Origin: Gracilariopsis chorda
Taxonomy: Eukaryota > Rhodophyta > Florideophyceae > Gracilariales > Gracilariaceae
Direction of reading: 5' to 3'
Assembly (NCBI GenBank): GCA_003194525.1
Contig: NBIV01000001.1
Location: 1,240,001 to 1,304,000, forward strand
DNA length: 64,000 bases
Shown here piece by piece: positions 9,207-19,804 of this stretch; position 1 is the first letter of the stretch, and every line of letters starts with the position of its first letter. The notes below the pieces were generated by a model that had not been told where the DNA came from, did not search any database, and saw only the letters and a list, made by a program, of their open reading frames with translations. A program made the position numbers and the translations under genes.

Positions 9207-11436
9207 GGCTGGCACTTGCCTGGAAGAAGAGCAAATGCTTTGGGTGCAGTTGGGTGAACTTTGCCGAAGCAGCCAGAATTCGAACAGACAAGGTGCTCAC
9301 CACTGCTGGTCAAGGGGATATGGCTTTCTACGTCGTGTTGGGTAGAGAGTATTGCTCTCTGCTGTGTTGTGTTTATGTGATATGTGTTGACGTTGACACC
9401 CTTTTTTTTTTGGTTTGGGTGCGCCGTCGATGGAGAATAACCCAACGCTATGAAGGAAAAAAAGTCTGCTGCTTGGTGTTGTGAGCGTTGCTTCAAGTGC
9501 ATTGAATGAACAACGCTTACGTTCTCTTCCCTTTTCCTTCCCTTCCCCTCCCCCTTTTCCTCCTTCATCCCCCACTACAATCTTGTATCGTTGTTGTTTT
9601 GATTTGTAAATGCATGTCTGGCAACCATATGGAGTCGGCTACCACTCATCCAGTTTCATATCTTTGTTTGCTTCTCCGAGCTACGAGTGATATCTATCTC
9701 ATCGCCTCATCGTGGTGTGTGCGTGAAAGATGCTCGGAGATATCGCGGAGACTATTGTGGATACATGAATATAGGGATAGCAATGTACCTTATCATCTCA
9801 TACGCATGTAAAACGTCAGAGATTCTTTTTGTTTGGTTCGTGTGTTATTACAACGCACAAAAGCTCTTGCCAACTCTATCGAATGCGTCGGTCCAAATGG
9901 CCCATGTACCCCTGGTATCAAGGGTACGGACGTTGTTGAGCTTTTGTTTCGGTAGATATACTACTGTATGGTACGAAGAGTGGAACGATACCGTAAAGCG
10001 GTTGGTCTTCAGCAAATCAAAGACCAGAAAGCAACAAGATATGCGTATGAAGCATTGTGTTCGTTTAATAAAAAGCGCGGCTTTCTACGCGACTGCAGAT
10101 TGATAGTTGGATATCCTTGTGTTGTTTCTCCGGGTCGCTGGGTAGCTCACCGTGGACGTAATGCTTTCTTTGCGGGCGGTGAAACAACTCATAACCGTCG
10201 GCGCCCTTGTCTCCGCACCAAACTAAAATACTATTACAGAAGGTTCAATTTGGGTGCAAAAGCGCGCCGTTTTGCTGCACAATTTTGAAACATGTCAGCA
10301 ACATTATCCAAGAGGCTTTTGAGTCAAGAGACCTCGGAAGTTCTATTTTAATGCTTGTAGCTGTAATATACTCAGAATCTCTTTTTTTCTTCGATTCATT
10401 TTGTGATTTTGTGGGTATGGTTTCTGCTCGGAGAGCGTGCTTTCGCTCGCCCAGCATCTCCCAATGACTGACTGACAAGTTCGGTCATGAACTGGTACCA
10501 CGCAGGTCACATGGATGGAGTTGTTTACGCAGTTGTCGTTTTGCTAGCTATGTGGCGATAGTGTGGATAAGAGCATGATTTAAAGTTGTGCGTTCTAGTG
10601 TTGATAAATTGTACGCGGTTGAGCGCTTTTCTTTGCATGATGGTAAGACCGTACTCGTCGACAGGTGTCCCCCAGTTCACTTGCGTGCTGTCCTCATGAC
10701 ATCATCAGAAGGAAGCACGTATTAAGGTTACGTTTTGTGCTATCTTCGGTACTCGTTGTGATGTTGTAATCCGACGCGCTCGGAATTGGGCATTTACCGT
10801 CGGTGTACGCGCCCAATCTCAGAGAAAAACAAAGCGAGCAAAGATTTCGAAACCGTTAGGGACGGAGAATTGGGATTCGAATACCTTCGGTAGTCTATCT
10901 ACCTTACTTGTCTGAGAATTTTTCGTTCTGTTCTATGCTGATGAAATCTCCAACTTGAAAACGTGTATGTACCAACGGTATCGGCTGCCTGTCGATAAAT
11001 TGCACAATTTTCGGGTTTCGGTTAGAGCTAGACTAGCTAGTGGTGCACGATGACCTGGCCAACCGAAAGTGCGATAGAATAACCAAAAATTGCACTATGT
11101 GGTTTTACAATAGTTGTGTACGTACACAGCTCCTTTTTTTGTGGGCGTCCTGAACGGCGCAGTATTATTCTATTATTATTCTATCAGAGGTAACATACTA
11201 CTGCCGCAGCTTGCTTGTCATGCCTTCTATCTTACCGTATAACCCGTCGGTGCTGCTCACCGGTTCCAATCGTAAACCGTAGTCATCCGTAAGCAAGTAT
11301 CTGCTTGGAAAGCTGCATGTAAAACTAGAAGACCGCAGAGTTATAAGCATACCATGACCGTTGTCCCCATGTATGGCCTTTTAACCTTTGGTACTTTGAC
11401 ACTCTTCACGGACGCTAATTGAACATGTAAGAAGGA

Positions 11437-11461
11437 TAAACTCGCAAGACTTGCGAGTTTA
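11437..11461. repeat. 25-base perfect palindrome (12-base arms)
   Basis: TAAACTCGCAAG and its exact reverse complement are separated by a single A. It lies in the gene-free interval about 600 bases before the coiled-coil protein gene. It could be a dimeric protein-binding site or a transcript hairpin. Confidence 0.85.
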
Positions 11462-11929
11462 CGTAATATGTAGTACACGAGTAATAGGGTAAAAGGCCGA
11501 TAGGCTGATTCCGAAGTGCCCAAGCAACGGAAGGCTACCGTACAAGCAAGCAGTTATGTGGACCCCGTGCAAGGGCCAGTTTGGCAAACTGCAGAAGCGG
11601 CAGACGGGCACAGCGCGCGAGCATCAACGGCGTCGTTAATCGTGCGGTCCTCCCGAGCTTCAAAAAGATGTTTCAAGTGGCGCTTTTCAGTTGGGTTGCT
11701 TTTCGCACATTCCTATGAGTCGTTTGGGCAGCGCCTCGCAATTGGCCGTTGCATGCACCTCACGCTCACGGATGCCACTTCGGCACGCTGTCAGTTGATG
11801 GTAGAAGGCGCATACGTAAGTGATGGCATGTCTTCTTAACATGGCACGGCACACCGCACAAAACAGCACGCGCCTATGTGCCATGCCCGACACCTTGAGC
11901 GTCTCGCTGCGCATTGCCAACGAATCCTG

Positions 11930-12055
11930 AGAGACTACTCCCCAAAAACCCGTCCCCCACAACCCCCCCCTTCTCCATCCTGTCAACACCCCCGCCCAGC
12001 TTCACCCCCCCACCTTCCCCCCTCTTTTTCACCCTTCTAAACCCCCGTTCTCGCT
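11930..12055 (+). promoter_or_regulatory. C-rich leader ahead of the start codon
   Basis: Nearly G-free, C/T/A-rich sequence running up to the ATG at 12056, the same arrangement as before the bZIP, YAK1, LPMO-like and SET1-like genes. It probably covers the core promoter and/or 5' UTR. Confidence 0.45.
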
Positions 12056-13861
12056 ATGGGAAATTCCCTCTCCTGCTTCGACCGCGTCAGCGAGCATCCG
12101 CCGTACTCGTGGCCGCGGGATCATCCCGATCGCGACCGCGCCATCGCCGAGCGCAGTGAGCGTAGACGCGCCCGTCGCAACAACAGAATCGCCCAAAAGG
12201 CCGTTCGCAGCGGAGCCAAACCAGAGCAGGACAACGCCGAACCCGCACAACCCGTACAACAACCACAACAACAACCCGCAGAAAGTGCGCCTAAAGAACA
12301 AACGGCACCCGACCTTGAAAAACAACCCACCGTGCCTGCGGCACCGATTGAATCGCCCGAAAAGGATGCCATTGAAGCCGAATTGAAAGACGAACAACAA
12401 GTTGAAACCGTTGCCGAGGCCGCTGCCGAAGCCGCTGCTGAGGCCGCTGTGGAAGAGCAAGTGGAGAAGGAAATTGAGCTCGCTCAGGAGGAAGCTAAAC
12501 AACTTTCCGAGCCCGCCGAAACTAAGCCTGAAGCTGCCGTGGCGGGTACCGCTGCTGAAACTCCGGAAACCGCCGCACAGCCTATTACAGCAGAGAAGGA
12601 GCTTGTCGACGAGGTCGCCAAGGACATTACACAGGAAGAGCCGTCTACGGAACTCGAGAAACCGGTTGAACAACAGGTTGCCCACATTGCTGTAGAGGAA
12701 TCGAAGGCCTCCGAAGAAAAGGTTGAAGAAGCCGCCCAGGAAGCCGGCTCAGCTGTCACCCCAGAGCTCGTCACAACGGTGGACAGCCTGGAGCAAGAAC
12801 CGGCTCAGGAAGAAGCCGTCACATCCATTGATGCAGATACACCTGTTCAAGAACCGAGCGACACCAAGCAGGACGAGCAAGATGGACAAGAGGATAAGGA
12901 ACCACAAGCAAAGGAACCACAAGCGAAGGAACCACAAACTCCGGAACCACAAACCCCGGAACCACAAACCCCGGAACCAGAGCCCACCCACGAAGAATTG
13001 GCCACGCTCGATGCACCAGAGGCGGGGCCTGTTACCAAAGAAGATCTAGAGGAGCATGAGATGCTGTCTATCGATTCTCGCAGAGCGATGTTCGATCGCT
13101 CGGAGGATCAACTACCGAAGCCCGCAGACCTGCGCAGAGATGTACTGGACCCTGTGACAAATGAGTACATCACATTGGAGGAGTACAGGAGACGACAGAG
13201 TGACAGGGCTCAGGGTCTTGTTAAAGAACGTCTGGAGAAGTTTGAGGAAATTGACGATGAAATCAGCAAGGAGAAGGCGGAACTGGCCGCCATTGTGGCG
13301 GCTCGATCGGACGCGCAGAAGAAGGCGGATTGGAGGTATAAACAGCAGGAGGGTATGAAGAGCCCTAAGATGAAGAGTGAAGCTGTTAAGGAAGTTGAAT
13401 CAAAAGTTGAGATGCTTGATCGGTCTGTTATGGCTGGCTCTGTGGCCGGTATGAGTGCTAAGTTTAATGATGATGGCGCTACTAAGGAGGTTGCTGAGGT
13501 GGACGGGGAAGCTTTATCACCCGTGGTCAAAAAGATGGACTTTGTGGAAGAAAGTGAGACGCATGTGGTGGACTCAACGGGGGTTACAGAGGAGGTTGTA
13601 GATGCAGTTGAAGAGGCGGTTACACAGACTGAGGTTGAGGAGACAAGCGTTGGACAGGAGAATGCAACAGGCAACAAGGTGATCGAAGAAGTGACAGAGA
13701 TAAGCGATGAGGCGGTAGATGTGGAGAAGGAGGTAGACAGGATTACTGACAGTGCAACATCCGAAGTAACCAAAGAAAGCGCGGTGGAAGAAAGCACTAC
13801 GGAGACGGTAGCACCAGTAGGTGCGGCAGCCGCCGCCGCCACAGCGATGCCAAGCTCCTAA
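12056..13861 (+). CDS. Predicted N-myristoylated acidic coiled-coil protein, unknown function
   Basis: 601 residues from the ATG at 12056. The start MGNSLSC fits N-myristoylation on Gly2 (Ser at position 6) plus palmitoylation on Cys7, so it should sit on a membrane with its body in the cytosol. A basic patch follows (SERRRARRNN). Most of the rest is Glu/Ala/Pro/Val-rich low complexity, including a 15-base DNA repeat encoding EPQAK/EPQTP units at residues ~282-306. A region around residues 330-455 looks more ordered: EMLSIDSRRAMFDRSEDQL, then DPVTNEYITLEEYRRRQSD, then a charged coiled coil. The C-terminus is acidic and ends in poly-Ala. I recognise no known domain. A scaffold or membrane-organising role is only a guess. 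Confidence 0.7.
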   Translation: MGNSLSCFDRVSEHPPYSWPRDHPDRDRAIAERSERRRARRNNRIAQKAVRSGAKPEQDNAEPAQPVQQPQQQPAESAPKEQTAPDLEKQPTVPAAPIESPEKDAIEAELKDEQQVETVAEAAAEAAAEAAVEEQVEKEIELAQEEAKQLSEPAETKPEAAVAGTAAETPETAAQPITAEKELVDEVAKDITQEEPSTELEKPVEQQVAHIAVEESKASEEKVEEAAQEAGSAVTPELVTTVDSLEQEPAQEEAVTSIDADTPVQEPSDTKQDEQDGQEDKEPQAKEPQAKEPQTPEPQTPEPQTPEPEPTHEELATLDAPEAGPVTKEDLEEHEMLSIDSRRAMFDRSEDQLPKPADLRRDVLDPVTNEYITLEEYRRRQSDRAQGLVKERLEKFEEIDDEISKEKAELAAIVAARSDAQKKADWRYKQQEGMKSPKMKSEAVKEVESKVEMLDRSVMAGSVAGMSAKFNDDGATKEVAEVDGEALSPVVKKMDFVEESETHVVDSTGVTEEVVDAVEEAVTQTEVEETSVGQENATGNKVIEEVTEISDEAVDVEKEVDRITDSATSEVTKESAVEESTTETVAPVGAAAAAATAMPSS

Positions 13862-16119
13862 TGCTATCCGTGTGTGCGTATGTGTAGGCGGCGGGACGGC
13901 GACTCGACGGTAGTATTGGTACACTAGTAGTAGCAGTGTATATGGCTTGTCGTGAATTGTTTGTCGACGTTGGCGGCTCCCTTTTTCTTGTTCGGTAGAA
14001 CGAACGCGTACCAAGCGCAGTAGTTGTAGATTTTTCGACTACGGGAGCTAGTAAGCAATAGATGAGCGAGTGTCGAACCCAACCCATGTGTGTGTTCCGT
14101 ACGTTTTTTTCTTTTTCTGTGGGTTGCGAGCGTTGGGCAACATGCATTTTGTCAACGTAAAAGGTGGAGCCATTTGACGGTAGAGCTCGTGGCTACTAAC
14201 GCGACGCCATGCAACGGGAAGCTACAGCACATGACAACTCGCAACAGGTGCAGCCGACTGTTCCGCGAGTGAGAGAGCATGCTCCTGTGGATGATAGTGT
14301 ACGATGATTTCGCTAAGTGAATGATACATGTTATATGAATAGAGCTTTTACAAGTGGTGCGTCAACGAGCATCGACAGTGTTGAAGCGATGCACATGATT
14401 TGCGCAGAAGATTGATGCAGAGCATCGCATTGACGTTGCCCTTAGGTTTTCTCGTCCAGGTTACCTGGAAGATAAACTATCAGTCAGTGTGTACTGACAC
14501 AGTAACAGACAAAGTGATATCTGAGGGGAAAGTGCCGCCAACTGCTTGATGATAGCGTGCGGTAATGTGTCGGAACCTCAACTAGTGTGATGCCACGAAA
14601 TGTATGGCGCATTAGTCAAAAAAGGTTTCGAAAGGCTGCACCTCTGAGAGCGAGATGTGATGAGGTAGATTATAGCAAAGCGGTTTCGTTCGACAACATG
14701 TGGAAGGCAAGAAGCGCCATCTTTGGTCTCGTACCCCTGGCAAGTGATGAGATTATATGAGTGCTTTATAGCCGAAGGCTGCGCTGCATTGTGCCAAAAC
14801 GCGATGAATGTGCGAGGAAAATGTTTGTTCACAATGGTTGCCGATGTTGTGTACGACCTGGCTTCGAAAGCAAGTCGAGGTGTTACAAGAAGCCAGTGAA
14901 AGTCATCAAGACTGGAAGAACATGTGCATTGCACAAAGGAACGGAATCAGTGGGCAAGAACAGTGCCACTTTGCATAGCCATGAGCAGCAAATAAGCAAT
15001 GTAGATAAGCGGGCGATTACGACTGGAGGCATAGCTGCTACGTCAGAGTTGGACACTCTGGGCGCATGCGGCTTAGGTAAATGAAGCGTTCTGTTCAGTA
15101 GCTCGAGCCAATCAGTACGGTTGTGGTGCCGTTCCACCAAGAATGGCTAAGCCGGTAAGGTGTATCGCGATGGGGCATGGGAACGTGCATCCCGCCACAG
15201 AAAGCACGCCCCCTTCCAAAGCAGAACGAGTGGTCAACACGACGATGGCACAAGCGTCACAGAAGAAGCGCCTCAACAGAGAAGAAAGCGCCAAGCAGTC
15301 AGTAACCACGATGCAGATAGCATGCCTTCCAATAAGTTACAAGGCAGCATGACGGATTGAGCATGAATGCGGCAAGTACACCCGCGCTTGCCTGCGATCA
15401 GCTGCTCGACAGCAGACGCCTGCGCCGCGGCGGCGGCGGCGGCGGCGGCGATGGAGACGGGAGAGCTGGAGAAGCGGAGGCGCGCTGCAGACGCTCTTTA
15501 AGTAGCACTCAGCGAAAGGCGCCACAGCCGCAGCGCGCACGGCGCCTTCCCCGCGCTGTCTCGCGCGTGACAAGCCGTAACCTTTTTACTGTCACAAGAG
15601 CGCCAGAGCGGCAACCACTGTAAGCGAAAATTACACGCTGCAGAGTGTGCAGTGTGCGCAGTGCAGACAGCGACAAGCGTCTTGCTGCAATGCAGCCGCT
15701 GGATGCACTCTTGTGTGTGGCTGCATCTGTGTACCGTTGGTAACCCTTTACACTACGTACGTGTCGATATGCCATCTACGCAAAAGCAGACACGCACGCA
15801 GGGAGATTTATTTTTGGGTGTATTTGCACCGCTTACGCCGGCCGAACTTAATAAAGTTACTGCTCCTTCACCTCCTCGAAGGTGAACACAGCAGTTTCTG
15901 CGTATCACAACTTTCTCTCTAGTAGAGAACAGCTTTGTAGCGTAGCGAACAGACGCTCGCGCCCCAAAAAGTGCGTCCCCTACTATCTAAAACATTTCCA
16001 CCGTACCCTCGCGCCCTACACTATCTTCATCGTACAAGATAATAACAAGCATTCACACCACAAAAAAAGTTCCATCACCACGCGCCGTCTCCGTCGCTCC
16101 CGCTCAGCTGCGCGCCGCC
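13862..16119. other. Gene-free interval (2.3 kb)
   Basis: Contains a GGC repeat near 15428-15450 and a short hairpin (TTCACCT...AGGTGAA) near 15868-15887. The last part becomes C/A-rich ahead of RPP30. Small open frames, including a Cys/Lys-rich one near 14761-15084, lack family similarity or composition typical of the real genes here. Confidence 0.45.
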
Positions 16120-16902
16120 ATGAACCTGTTTCACGATCTCAACGTATGCGTGCCGCCGCACGCGCGCCACTCCGCGCTCCACGCGCTCGCGCAGCTCAAC
16201 TTCCGCCTCATTGCCTTCAACACCGTAATCCCCCCCTCCGTCGAGAAGCTAACACAACAACATCTCCCCCCTCCAACGCCATCCCATCCCTCTCTCACAA
16301 TCCTAAACCGCATCACCCTCACCCTACACTCCCCCACACAAGTAAGAAACAACACCCCCCCCCCTCCCCTTCACCCAAGCCCCCCCAAACACTAACAAAA
16401 CAAAAAAACACACAACCAGCTCCAAATGTTAACCTCCTCAATCCTCTCGTCGTACCACATCATAGCCGTATGTCCAACCTCCGAAAAGATGTTACACCAC
16501 GCCCTACAAGCCGACATCGACATTATAACAACCGCCAATCAACCGCGACCGCCCCACATAAAGCGCGCTCATCTGCACGTAGCACTCGACAAGGCCATTT
16601 TCTTCGAAATCAGCTACGCGCCAGCCCTTTCCGACACACCCACTCGTCGCACCATCATCGCAAATGCCTCCGCCCTGGCAGCCGCCGTGCCGCGACAACT
16701 GCTGCTATCCAGCGCCGCCGCCAACCCAATCCACCTTCGCGGGCCGCACGACGTCGTCAATCTCGCCATTCTCTTCGGAGTGCCGCACGAGTACGCCCAC
16801 AAGGCACTCACCTCAAATGCAGCCGCCGTGCTTCAACACGCCCACTTTCGCAACAACTACCACAAGGGCATCGTCCGCATCACCACCAACGAACAAAGCT
16901 AA
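16120..16902 (+). CDS. RPP30: RNase P/MRP subunit p30 (two exons)
   Basis: Exons 16120-16341 and 16420-16902 give 234 residues; the 78-base intron has GTAAGA and CCAG borders and phase 0. Exon 1 encodes MNLFHDLNVCVPP and LNFRLIAFNTVI, the start of the p30 TIM-barrel. Exon 2 continues with ILSSYHIIAVCPTSEKMLHH, DKAIFFEISYAP, RRTIIANA, LLLSSAAANP, LRGPHDVVNLAILFGVP and a final helix. These blocks follow the order of human RPP30 and yeast Rpp1. The protein is part of nuclear RNase P and RNase MRP, which trim 5' ends of tRNA precursors and process rRNA. The protein is slightly shorter than the human one (268). It converges on DEG9 with only 62 bases between stops. Confidence 0.93.
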
Positions 16903-16964
16903 CACACAAAACAAACAAACAAACAAACAAAAACACGCACAACAAACGCATACGCATATACAGC

Positions 16965-18883
16965 TCATTCGCCATTTTCTTTTTCACCTCTTTCGCCTTG
17001 TTCTTCCTCTTCGTGCTCGTCCCACATGCTAACACTACGCTTTGCATCCTTACCATCGCCCTTTTCCTCCTTCTTATCCGCACCATTTCCATTTCCCCCA
17101 CCACCTCCTTCCTTCAACTTAGCATTACCATTACCCTCGCCCTCCTTCTTGTCCACACCATTTCCATTCCCCCCACCCTTCTTCCCCTCGCCTTTCACCA
17201 CTTGCGTCGCCTCACCGCCAACGTCAGCACCCTTGTCCTCGTCTTTCACCACGTGCGCCTCATCACCGACCACGTCAACACCCTTGTCATCACCCTTCAC
17301 CTCTTGTGTCGCACCGTCCCCGTCCTCCTCCCCAGCAGTCACAACAGCCGACAACTCGCCAATACTTGAAGCACTAGGAATACAATGAGTCTCCAAAATC
17401 TCAGCCGACGCTTCAATAGCCTCCTTTCGTTCCACCACCACAATCTCGTCATCCAAATCAAACCGCAAGAAGTCCGTCGTACATTCGTCCACCATGGTTG
17501 CCAAATGCGCCAAGTTTCTCAGCTTGGTGCCGTTAAACTTGAGCACACGAGTGTTAATCACGCACTCGTACTCGATGTTAATTTCGGCATTAAGCACTTG
17601 CGACAGCAGCACAATCTGTTCATCCACATGTTCCTTAGATCCATACAACAGACGTTCCAGCAGGCGCACAGGCGCCTTCAAGTCCCACTTGTCGCCGTAC
17701 TCCGCAACCAGATACGGTTCACTCAGCGCCACAAACACCAGCCCCGCAATCGTGAAGTACTCCGGCTGACGTCGCCGCTCGCGAACGGGCACCAGTAAAT
17801 TCTCCGAGCTATCTCGAAGTTCGTACTCCACGTGCAAGTGCTTGCCATTCCGTAGAATGTCCACCTTGACAACATCGCCCGTGAACTTGGTAGTGATAAT
17901 GTAGTGAAAAGAAATTCGTTCGCCAGAGCGATACGGCACTGTACCCGCATTGGACACGGACACACCGTCAATAGAGGTGACAATATCCTCCGGTTTAAGC
18001 ACTTTATTGGCCGGAGAGGTTTTCATGACGCGTCGCACCAAGACGCCACTATCGTCAGGTGACATGTTCATGCATTTGCGTAAGGCCTTGTTTTCCATCT
18101 TCTGCCATGTAAAGCCACAGTGGCAAAAGCCGGTGTACTTGGAATTTGTCTCGTAGTCCTTGAGAAAATGATCTACAACGCTTTCGGCAACGAGGTATCC
18201 GATATTCTCGGCGTCGCCCGAGTTCATGGACTGAAATGCAATGCCGACGACGTGGTTGGAGTGGTTGAGCGCTGGACCGCCGGACGAACCTGAATTAATG
18301 GCGGCATCTATCTGAATGCCCAGCAGCTGACTGTCGCCATGGGTGTACTCCTGGATCTCGACGCGGGACACGACGCCTGCGGTGACGGAGATGTTCTCAC
18401 CGCCGATAGGGTAGCCAACGACGATGACACTGGTCTGCAAGTCGGGGAGTTTGCCGAACTGAAGCGGTTGAATGCGTTCCCAGAAGGAGTTGTCCTCGAC
18501 GGTGAGTAATGCGAGGTCGCATTCATTGCCGTAGGTGAGGACGCGTGCAATGTACTTGCGGTCTCCGGCGCGCTTCTTGACGCGAACGACGGTGTGATGC
18601 TCGATGGAGTGGGCGTTGGTGAGGATTCGACGACCGGAGATGGCGAATCCGGAGGAGGTGCTCTGCGTCTGACGGCGCATCTGCCAGGGGAGGGAGTAGT
18701 TAGGGTCGCAGTGAGTGACGTAGATCTTGAGAACGGAATCGAGAATGGTGTTGTTGAGGCCCTGGCCGGCGAAGGGTGGAGGGTGATCATGGTCGGGGGG
18801 TGGAAGATCGGGGCCGTTTGCGGCGGGGGAGGGGGAGGGCGAGGGGAGGGCGAGGTGGGAGTTTGCGGGGACGGGGGGGCCAT
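16965..18883 (-). CDS. DEG9: DEG9-type serine protease (start codon reached only across a C-run frame offset)
   Basis: A long minus-strand frame matches plant DEG9, a nuclear/nucleolar ATP-independent HtrA protease. Conserved sequence begins with ILDSVLKIYVTHCDPN. The catalytic triad is visible: His in LTNAHSIEHH, Asp in NECDLALL, Ser in NSGSSGGPA. PDZ regions follow (VLKPEDIVTSIDGVSV; FNGTKLRNLAHLATMV), ending in LETHCIPSAS as in plants. After that comes a ~120-residue Gly/Lys/Asp/Glu repeat tail not typical of the family. The first in-frame ATG (18680) would remove the conserved start. The ATG at 18883 is off by one base and would join the frame if the 7-C run (18873-18879) had eight. Indel, spliced leader exon or non-AUG start are all possible. 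Confidence 0.85.
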
Positions 18884-19187
18884 TTTGGAGGAACGACGGA
18901 TGGGCGGACGACGGAGGAATGGGACGCGAAGCGAGTGACGTCGCGGGAAGGGGGGGGGGGGGGGTGGCGGGAGGAGGGGGGGGGGTGTTTGAGGTGCGGC
19001 GGCGGGTGGGTGGCGCGTTGTGGTGTGGACAAGGCGGAGGCGGTGCGTGCGGCGGTCGCGCGACTGACTGACGGTGCGCCCGCCGTGCAGCGCATGCACA
19101 GTTGGTAGCGGCTGTGCGCTGTGTGCGTGCAGCGTGTGCGACGTGGCCAGCGCGCACACGGCGTGGGGCGTGGCCACGTGGCCAGGC

Positions 19188-19443
19188 GCTTCGCTTCGCT
19201 TTGTGTGTAGGTAAGCTTTTCGCTTCGGTACCGTTGGTCGCGTGTAACTTTCTAGACGCCAGTACAGTATATATACTTTCGCTTCGCTTGTGTGTAGGTA
19301 AGCTTTTCGCTTCGGTACCGTTGGTCGCGTGTAACTTTCTAGACGCCAGTACAGTATCTATACTTTCGCTTCGCTTGTGTGTAGGTAAGCTTTTCGCTTC
19401 GGTACCGTTGGTCGCGTGTAACTTTCTAGACGCCAGTATATAT
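19188..19443. repeat. 87-base tandem repeat, about three copies
   Basis: Units start near 19201, 19288 and 19375 and are nearly identical. Each carries GGTAAGCTTTTCGCTTCGGT and ACTTTCTAGACGCCAGTA. TATA-like sequence follows in copies 1 and 3 (TATATATA) and is altered in copy 2 (TATCTATA). The period is a multiple of three, so the long minus-strand frame of DEG9 stays open through it; I do not take that as coding. Confidence 0.95.
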
Positions 19444-19444
19444 A
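19437..19444 (+). promoter_or_regulatory. TATA box candidate
   Basis: TATATATA at the end of the last 87-base repeat copy, upstream of the poly-Ala gene. Equivalent motifs sit in the earlier copies, so several start sites could exist. Confidence 0.45.
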
Positions 19445-19580
19445 GCGAGCGCGGGGCGCCGGCGCCGGCTGTGCACACGCGCGGCGCTGGCTGCTCGCGC
19501 CTTTTTGCTATCCGTGCCGCCTCCGCCCGCTGCCTCCAACTGCTCCCCCCCTCCGCCGCCGCCGCCGCTACCACGCCGCC

Positions 19581-19755
19581 ATGGACGCCGCGCCGCCCTC
19601 CTCGCAGTGCCGCATCGTGTCGCCCATCCCGCAGCGCGTCTACGCCTCGTACGCCTTTGTGGGCTTCCTGGACGACCGTTCGGTTGCGCCGTCCGTCACA
19701 GCCACCGCCACTGCTGCGCCGCCTTCGCGCCCGCTCTCCGCGCCCGTGCCGTCTT

Positions 19756-19804
<49 letters not shown>

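Larger units (their letters stand above)
9207..12055. other. Long gene-free interval (2.8 kb)
   Basis: It holds the bZIP 3' UTR, AT-richer unannotated sequence, two perfect palindromes (11115-11128 and 11437-11461) and, at 11930-12050, the C-rich leader of the next gene. Open frames here are short, overlap on both strands and have no recognisable motifs. I see no tRNA or transposon hallmark. Confidence 0.5.
18884..19580. promoter_or_regulatory. Divergent promoter of DEG9 and the poly-Ala gene
   Basis: The DEG9-proximal part (18884-19010) is G-rich with G runs near 18947-18963, that is, C-rich on the DEG9 strand. A perfect 14-base palindrome at 19171-19184, TGGCCACGTGGCCA, contains a G-box core (CACGTG). 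The 87-base tandem repeat occupies about 19188-19443 and ends in TATATATA at 19437-19444, about 140 bases before the ATG at 19581. Confidence 0.6.

Noticed and set aside
10867-10885. GGGATTCGAATACC resembling a tRNA T-loop
   Set aside because: The flanking bases do not form a T-stem, and no acceptor or anticodon arm can be drawn on either strand.
14761-15084. Cys/Lys-rich 107-codon frame
   Set aside because: Non-ATG start and no recognisable Cys spacing; not enough to call a gene.
18900-19574. Extension of the DEG9 frame upstream through the 87-bp repeat, giving an 869-residue protein
   Set aside because: The repeat length is a multiple of three so the frame survives by arithmetic. The sequence is promoter-like (TATA, G-box), and no DEG9 relative has such an extension.
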